A stretch of DNA of 64,000 nt, taken from assembly GCA_002897115.2 (NCBI GenBank), contig BCIH01000006.1, positions 1,188,848 to 1,252,847 of the forward strand. The letters are read 5' to 3'. The notes below the pieces were generated by a model. The model was not told where the DNA came from. It was given only the letters and a program-made list of their open reading frames with translations, and ran no database searches. The position numbers and the translations under genes are program-made. Shown here piece after piece: positions 57,441 to 64,000 of this stretch; positions within the stretch are counted from its first letter, which is position 1; every line of letters begins with the position of its first letter. This DNA is from Prototheca cutis. Taxonomy: Eukaryota; Chlorophyta; Trebouxiophyceae; Chlorellales; Chlorellaceae.

Positions 57441-60337
57441 TTACTTTAGGCTGCGCCAGGCCTCCAGCGCACGCCAGACCAGCCAGCGCTCCCTGCAGCA
57501 AGGAGAGCGGCGGGGNGCAAAAGATGGGGCCTGCAGACGTCATGCAATTCAGACCATCGCCACTGGGCTGTGTGCAGGGGTCGGCGGTTTCGCGAGACGC
57601 AGGCGGGCACTCGCCTCCTCACAAACCCGCCTGCACATCACCACACGATGGTATGTCATGTCATGTTATGTTCCAANACAGCACAACACCAACCTGAACC
57701 AGTCGGCGGCATGCGCCGCAGCAGCGGCCTGCCGCCGGCCTTGGGCCTGCAGCGCCGCGGTTCGCCACGCCGAAAACGCGGACCAGAGCGTGTCGTAACG
57801 GCCGCCTGCAACCTGCGCCGGCGTCGGTTCGCGGCGGGCGTCGGCCGCGGAAGCCAACAGCCGTCGGGCCGCTCGGCGCCTGCGCGCCGTCTCGCGCCAG
57901 AGGTGCAAAGCGCTTTGAAGGTTCGAGGCTCGCCGTCGGGAAGCGAGTTCTGCAGCGGTGGTGCGGGAGGCTTGCATGGCAGTGGCGATGCCGCGCCAGG
58001 TCCGCAGAGTCGCTGTGCAACGTGCCGTGTCTAGCGCCGGCTTTACACGGCGCAGCACCCGCTCCTCACGCGCGGTCTCACGCCACGCTGTCAATGTTTG
58101 CAGGGCCGCAGCCCTGTTGGGGACGTGGGTGATAATGTGGAGTGTGTTGGTTCACCTAGAAAGATCGGTTTCTTGCACCATTCTAAATCCTGTGTGCCGA
58201 AANTCCTCGACACTGCAGGTGGCCCACCCNCCTTCTGGCAACACCATACCCGGCATGCTTGACCCGGAGCTCGTGGCCGATGGTCCGAAGCCGGCGGTCG
58301 GCCTGTGCGGCACAGCGCCATGCAACAAGCGCCTCAATCAGCAGCGCATGCCGTCGCCTTGACGCTGTCGCAGCCGCCGCCTCACACCGCGCCACAGCCA
58401 CCTTGCGCCACGCAGACAGCCCCCGACGGGCGAGCTGGGTACATCGGTGGCATTCTGCGGCTTCCCGCACGACCCGTGCGTCAGCTGCAGCAGCTCGTAG
58501 CGCCGACAGCACCCCGGCCGCCATCTTTCTGTGCGCCACCGCACGTGCGCAGGCCCCGAGTGGCAGCTGCCGCGCAGCTTCCCGCAGCACCTCTGCCTGC
58601 TCGGCGCTCGGCGCGGCCGCTGCCAGCCGGCATGCAGCCCAGGCTGGGTTGTTCTTGGTCCTGCGTGATGACAGCAGCGCTTGGGTGCAGACTCCCATGC
58701 TATCACTACCAAAACCGTCGTCATCATCGCTCGATGAAGCGTCGGTACAACAAACCCCGGTCAGGCCCACGGCACTGTCTGTTGGGACGCCCGAGGCGCA
58801 GCTGTCGCACTCGTCGTCATCCCAGCTCTCATCAGAGCCGGCTGCCGAGTTGTCGTCGTTCGACGGATATTCCCGCCGCCATGGTGCAGCTGCCAGGGTT
58901 GCAATCACACGGGGGTCTCGGGCAAGTGCCCCCTCTGCGGCCCTGGCCTCGCGCACCATCCCCAGTAGGAGCTCCAGCAAAGGTGAGGCGACTGGTGGTG
59001 GTGGTGCTGCGTTTTCTCTGGCGGCTATGCTCTCACCAACGACAAGAAAGTCGTCGCCTGCAGTCGAGCCAGACCCATCATCGCGATGGTCAGCCAATGT
59101 GCCAGACATTGACGTTATCCGGGCAGCCGCTACACCGCTGCTTCCTGCTGCTGCTACCGAGAGTAGTGCCCGCTTCAGCTGTGCGCGGCGACCCGCCACG
59201 GCGCGCCAGGCCACCCAGGCCGCGGCCAGACGCGCCCTGCCCGCTCGCAGCACTGAGAGCGGGCCCAGCGCACACAGCAAGCGACCACGCAGCGTGCACA
59301 GCCTCCAGCAGCCCCAAGCCGCTTCGAGTGCACGGCGCCGGCGATCACAATCCGCGGCCTCGATCGCCGCGGTGACGGTCCGCATTTGTGCGACGCCCGA
59401 GTGCCAATTTGAAAAGGCCTTGAACAGCAGCCGCGTGTCGTGTGCCTCCGCGACCCGTGCACCAGCCGCTAGAATCTCCGGAGGGCACACCGCCGCTGCG
59501 CGCCAGGCGTGCAGTGCATTGCATGTCATAGCACGATCGACACAGCGTGAAGTGTGTGCGGCCACGGCCGAGCGCAGCCGGCCCACGGTCATCGCTGCGA
59601 TCCAGGCCTGGAACGCCAGCCGCCGCAGCAGTCGTGCCTCCATGGCCCGGAGCGTCGCGACTTGGGTGCGAGAGACCGCACCGGGTGGCAGTTGGGCCTG
59701 CATTTCTTTTTTATTTGGGGGTGTGCAGGTGGGGACGGGGGGGCCCATGGCCACAATTGAAAAGCAGGGAGGCCGCGGTCAGGTGAGCATCCAGCCAACG
59801 ACGCACGCAGCCCCCGCCGTGCACACTTGCATGCACAAACACACCTGGGAGGAGGATCCATCGGCTGCCGCGGCCGCGAGGGTAGCCCGGGCTGCACCCA
59901 TGGCGGCGTGCTTGCTGTCGGCGAGTGAGGTCCCGCCGGCGAGCCAAGCCTGGCCGCGGGAAGCGGCGCCCGCGCCCGTGCTGCGGCCCCCCTGCAGCTT
60001 CCCAGCAGCATTTGCCTGCATGTGGGAGTGAAGTGTGTGTGGATGTTTCATGTCCAGGATGCACAAGCTCGCCGGGGGTCGACGCAGTTGAATGGTACCA
60101 CGGCCTCCAGCCGTGCCGCACGGAATCCGGCTTCCAGGGCATCCGTCCGCCACGGCCAATGGTGCCCTGCGTCCTCGCGATCTAAAAAGCAAAAGTGCAC
60201 GCTCCCGACTTCCGGTACTAGACCTCATGAAAGGCGAGGTGCAGGCGCACGCGTGCCAGCTTGCGCCGCAGTGGAACCGCTGCAGCCGCCACAGCTGCGG
60301 TGCGGCCCTCAATGAGCGAGCGCCCCGCCGCCAGCAT
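57441..60337 (-). CDS. SFI1-like centrin-binding repeat protein
   Basis: SFI1 proteins are long helices whose AxxAWR-type repeats bind centrin at centrosomes, basal bodies and their fibres. Model exons: 60337-60224, 60173-60099, 60015-59845, 59697-58250, 58113-57694, 57492-57441. The last four join with agreeing phases (0, 2, 2); the first two are tentative. Total is about 759 residues. Repeats include LAFQAWIAAMTVGRLRSAV, ALHAWRAAAV, AFSNWHSGVAQMRTV, AWGCWRLCTLRGRLL, AWVAWRAVAGRRAQL, GLSAWRKVAVARCEA, ALVAWRCAAQADRRL, TLTAWRETAREERVL, ALHLWRETARRRR, AFSAWRTAAL and the final ALEAWRSLK. An acidic Ser/Asp-rich insert (ESWDDDECDSC and SSSDDDDGFGSD) interrupts the repeats in the middle. Family assignment rests on the repeat pattern, which is strong; orthology is not proven. 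Confidence 0.82.
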
Positions 60338-61885
60338 GGCTGCTGCAGACCCCGTCCTGGCGTCTGGTGTGTCGGTTTCCATAAGGAACCAGGTGCCTAG
60401 GGTATCCTCCTTGGACAACGCTGCGCTGCATATGCCGTTCTGTATGGGGTGGTGCGAGTGGTGACAGAGCGGGCCTGAGCATCTGAGGGGACTACGCATG
60501 ATTCTGGCCAGACATGGGCGCTAGGCCATAGGGATAAATCTGTGTGAGGTGACAGCGACATTCCGAGCCATTCAACCCAGGAGCCGCAAGACAGCGGGTC
60601 ATCCTTCGTCATCTGCCCAACCACAGGCTAGCGCACCTNGCATGATCGCGGCGAGGCCCGCAATGCCCGAACGTCCTGGGCGCCAACTTTAGATCGAGCC
60701 AGAGACCGAGCCTTCAGAGAAGCCAGCTTGTCGGAACAGGAAAAGGATCCCGCATCCGCGCCATTGGGGCAAGGCACGGGCTCCAGTGGCTGTCGAGCGG
60801 GGCCTACCTGCCTCGCTCCCTCCATGGCCCAGATAAACTCCTCACCACCCCACAATGTTCTTGTCGACTTGCGTTTTACATGAATTTGGCAGAGTGCGAT
60901 CCTTGGCTTGCGTGCCCGATGCCCTTCTGACGTCTGGTGCCTCTGACGCCATGGAATTCAAAATGATCGCATTGGCTAGACCCACCGTCCCATGAGTTTG
61001 ATCCTCATAAGCGGCCATACAGCAGCCCGCAAGCGTGGATGATGGCCGCACGAGAAGCTGATGTTCTACATCAATGGTGCAGTGTGCACAAGGTCTCGGG
61101 ATGGACGGTGGCTGCATGGCAGTCACCCAAGCACCAAGCCCACCTTGAACTTTTTGGGGGGCCCCGAAATCAAGGGCCCGCGGCTTCCCTCCAGGCAGAC
61201 CTGCTGTTCTTGCGGCCATCCTAGATATCCATGCACCATGTACAGAGGGCGTATTTTTGTATTGGCGCAGGCTGCATCCAACTGGATCAAGATGTTCCTC
61301 AATGAGGAAAAAAATGCCGCGCGAAAATCGACATCCAGGTACAGCCGGGCGCACTGGCAAATGTTTCAGTAGAATTTCTACTATTAGTATTGAATTCTAA
61401 AAATAGGACAGCGTTTGCGTAACCTGCGAGACCGTGGGGCATGCGTCCCCAATGAATGGCGCTTACTGAAGCCGAGCGACAAATAGGACAATCAATGGGC
61501 GTTTCCGAAAGGATCTGACGAGAGGGAGGGTTACTCCCCGGCAGCGTTGCGATAGAGATTCTCAGCTCCCTGTCAGCTGTCATACGGTTCGCTCCCCATG
61601 ACAGCTAGATACGCGACGGTACGGGCTATGAAGGAGGTGCGGTGGTTCTGTGCACGGCCCAGCACGACGGGGTGGTTCCGGAGGAGGCGGTACGATTCGA
61701 CCCCGAGTAAGGCCCTCATACTGAAACAAGGTTAAGCCATCTTGCCCCGCTGCATTTCGCAAAGATTCGCACTTAGAGATGAATAAACGGCTGCCTATCG
61801 GTCTTTCTAGGTGAAACCAGTGGTCTTTCGAGGGGAAAAGCGAAAATCCTGAGCGCACGATCACCTGCGCAGTGTCGGACGCGTC
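60338..61885. other. Unassigned 1.5 kb
   Basis: Should contain the promoter of the SFI1-like gene and that of the secreted protein at 61886. Short frames on both strands (for example minus 60842-61360) show no family resemblance. The section 61370-61480 is AT-rich. Confidence 0.35.
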
Positions 61886-63426
61886 ATGCGGGGCACACTG
61901 TCGGCATTCCTCCTGCTCGTCTGGTTTGCGCAGGGGTCTGCCCGCGATGTGCCCAGGTGCGTAATGAGACTCACAACATTATGCGCGGTCTGTTGGTGCC
62001 AAATCGCCTCCCCAATCGACTGCGGGTTCCACCTTGCCGGCCTAGGTCGGGCTCATGAACTCGGGGGGTTGTCTGAGTTCACCAGCGTATTTGCCGCAGA
62101 ACCGCTCAAACTTCGCAATGATCAGGCACATGGGGCTAAACCTATTCCAATCGGCGCTTTTGCGCAGGAGGATACTGAGTGCTTCGGCAGATTCTACGAG
62201 CCAGGCCTCCCAGTATGGCAGCGCCGTATCGGGCTCGATTTCAGCCAGCGACAAATTCACAGGTGGCAGTACGGGGGGTCGGGGTGCATGGTGCGCGCAT
62301 TATCACCTCTTGTGTGCGAGACTCAGTTCCATGCTCTTATTCAATGATGCAATGACATACCCGAGGTTGCTCCTTACCTTTTCCTCATGCAGGAGCCCAG
62401 ATAAACGCGGCCGTTGCCGGCAGCATTGGCCCCGGCGCCACTGCCGCAACTGCACAAGCTGGTTCCAGCACAGGGCCACAGTCTGCAGAGGGCTCAGCCA
62501 CAGTGAACNCGAATGGGGCGGCATCTAGCTCCGGTGTCGGCGTGCTGGCCGCCACGACACCCACGGAGTCTGTGGCAACAGCGCTCAGCCAGGGCGAGGT
62601 GAGGCTGTGTCTCCCACATTTGCACCGTATCTGACCTGATCCCAACATCAAGCCTGCAGACCTCTGATTCCCTAGTCAATTGCACTGCACACAGGCCGTG
62701 GGGACCCCAGGCTCGCCTGCCTCTGTGAAGAGCTCGCTCACAACCACTGCATCCACACCAGCTGGCAAGCTCCAGACAAATATGACGGCCTGTGCATACA
62801 GCGCCGACGGGATTGCCCAGACACATTCTGCAAGTACTTCTGTNAACTCGGCTGAGTCACATGCGGTGAGGCTGAGCATGATGTCGGGGACGAGCTGTCC
62901 TTCCGGGGCTCCCGACTGCCCGCGTCTTGCTCCCAGGCGCTGGAGGATGAACCTCTGAGCATGTGCATTTCTGCGACGCACACGCTCCTGCCTCGACGTC
63001 ATGATGCTGCAGAGCTCGGGCTATAACGTGGCTTTGCCAGCATCCTGTGGCACGGGCAGCACGACGACCAACACCTCCTTTACAGCATGGCCACCCCCAT
63101 CTCCACCGCCGTCACCACCGTCACCACCGCCGTCACCGCCGCCACCACCGGCGCTCCCTCTTTGTTCGAGCTTACCGACTGTGCCATTTGATAATGTTTA
63201 TGGATTTCTTTGTTCTTCTTCAATCCCACAGGTTTGCTTTGATGGTTCCACCGCACGATATCAGTGCGTCAATCCGGGCACAGCCTTTGGGTATCCGACC
63301 TGCGCAGCTGGGTCGTATTCGGGTTCAAACAATGGACTTTGTTCCGGTGGAAACCTCCCGAGTGTTTGCCAATTCAGTTCTTTTTACATAGTCTACTGTT
63401 CGTATGCACCTCTCACTGCTGGCTAA
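61886..63426 (+). CDS. Secreted Ser/Thr/Ala- and Pro-rich wall-type glycoprotein
   Basis: Exon 1 (61886-61956) encodes a signal peptide, MRGTLSAFLLLVWFAQGSA. Later exons end near 62599 (ALSQGE), run 62695-62869 (AVGTPGSPASVKSSLTTTAS to AESHA) and 63013-63426, all joining in phase 0. The middle is mucin-like, rich in Ser, Thr, Ala and Gly. The last exon has a PPPSPPPSPPSPPPSPPPPP spacer typical of hydroxyproline-rich glycoproteins such as pherophorins. A Cys-rich module follows (CSSSIPQVCFDG, YPTCAAGSYSG, LCSGG, VCQF, YCSYAPL). The junction between exon 1 and the exon beginning near 62393-62401 is out of phase in every way I tried, so an exon is missing or an ambiguous base hides the true frame. 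The signal peptide could belong to a different gene. Confidence 0.6.
63093..63154 (+). repeat. Proline-serine codon repeat (PPS/PPSPP)
   Basis: Units of ccaccg/tcaccacc repeat and encode the hydroxyproline-rich type spacer of the secreted protein. Confidence 0.85.
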
Positions 63427-64000
63427 CATACTCACGTCCCATGGTCCCCCTTTTTTCGAGCTCCCGAATGGTCCACTTGCATCCAGACCTGACAGGCGTT
63501 ACAATGTCCTGGAAGGCGCGAGCCACTGGTGGGTGCTGGCCATGCGTCCTTGCGCTGTTGTCGCCAAGCCAGCACATGGCACGCAGGGTTGACACGGGAG
63601 CCGTTGTGATTCTTGGCTCTCCGTGCGCCGGCTGTGACGCCACTGAGCCCAATTTCCATGCACTCTCATTTTTGCATGGCATGACATGCAATGCGCAACC
63701 ATTCAGCGAACAGCCTTGCGTGTCCAGAGCAGAAAGCCACAGGGGAGGACTGAGGCCCCCAATTTCTCGGTGTCGACCTCGACGTCAACAGCGAACAGGC
63801 TGACACCGGCGGACCGCACCGACCAGCGGATCCGCGCCATGAACTTTGCTCGCAGCAGGCACAGCTGGCAGTAAACTCTATTTGCCAAGGCTGACATTGG
63901 GCGGAGATTCCCGTCGGCAGTCATTCTGCACCAGCATGCGATTGGGTCGGGGTGGCCTGCCAGGAGAGGCCCCACGGCGGCGGGGATGAAACAGGGAGGG
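63427..64000. other. Unassigned window end
   Basis: A minus-strand frame at 63703-63975 (VSLFAVDVEVDTEKLGASVL) reads plausibly as protein and may be an exon of a gene extending beyond the window. No family is recognised. Confidence 0.3.

Noticed and set aside
58259..60031. Plus-strand frame of 590 codons
   Set aside because: Antisense to the SFI1-like repeats, which have clear AxxAWR periodicity and phase-matched exons.

Overview
The window is nuclear DNA from a GC-rich green alga (Chlorophyta). Genes are split by many short GT-AG introns of about 100-500 bases. Both strands carry genes with plant-type products: a DDB2 with CCHC knuckles, an RHD3/SEY1 GTPase, a LON2-type Lon protease, NDUFB10, and a nuclear-encoded plastid bL34 with a transit-peptide-like leader. 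Alanine-, proline- and glutamine-rich tracts, serine-proline wall-protein repeats and (CA)n microsatellites are common. A trebouxiophyte-like alga is my guess; lineage cannot be fixed from this sequence. Exon models were built by hand: I joined frames at GT/AG sites where intron phase agreed and the joined protein matched a known family.

Layout. 1.1-4.1 kb: five-TM membrane protein (+). 5.1-7.6 kb: clade-A-like PP2C phosphatase (-). 10.0-14.3 kb: very low-complexity Gln/Ala protein (-). 16.9-18.0 kb: ubiquitin-L40 fusion (+). 18.6-21.2 kb: NOP58 (-), divergent from SEY1/RHD3 (+, 21.7-25.6 kb). 26.0-29.7 kb: kinesin-14 (-). 30.0-33.8 kb: ubinuclein/HPC2 of the HIRA complex (-), divergent from an unrecognised basic protein (+, 34.3-35.5 kb). 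35.8-38.7 kb: DDB2 (-), divergent from LON2 (+, 39.2-43.5 kb). 44.0-44.7 kb: plastid bL34 (-). 45.7-46.6 kb: pterin-4a-carbinolamine dehydratase (+). 49.3-52.1 kb: a Fanzor (eukaryotic TnpB-like RNA-guided nuclease) gene (-), broken by a 795-base assembly gap, with an unresolved divergent gene beside it (52.4-53.9 kb). 54.6-54.9 kb: probable PIG-Y (-). 56.2-57.0 kb: NDUFB10 (+). 57.4-60.3 kb: SFI1-like centrin-binding repeat protein (-). 61.9-63.4 kb: secreted Ser/Thr- and Pro-rich wall-type protein (+).

These are mostly unrelated housekeeping genes, as expected in a eukaryotic chromosome, often arranged as divergent pairs about 450-530 bases apart. The clear accessory element is the Fanzor locus near 50 kb. 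Other points of interest are the conserved tryptophan-lock residue in the PP2C, a long linker inside the Lon protease, a winged-helix-like tail on ubinuclein, GC-AG introns, and (CA)n tracts used directly upstream of splice acceptors.
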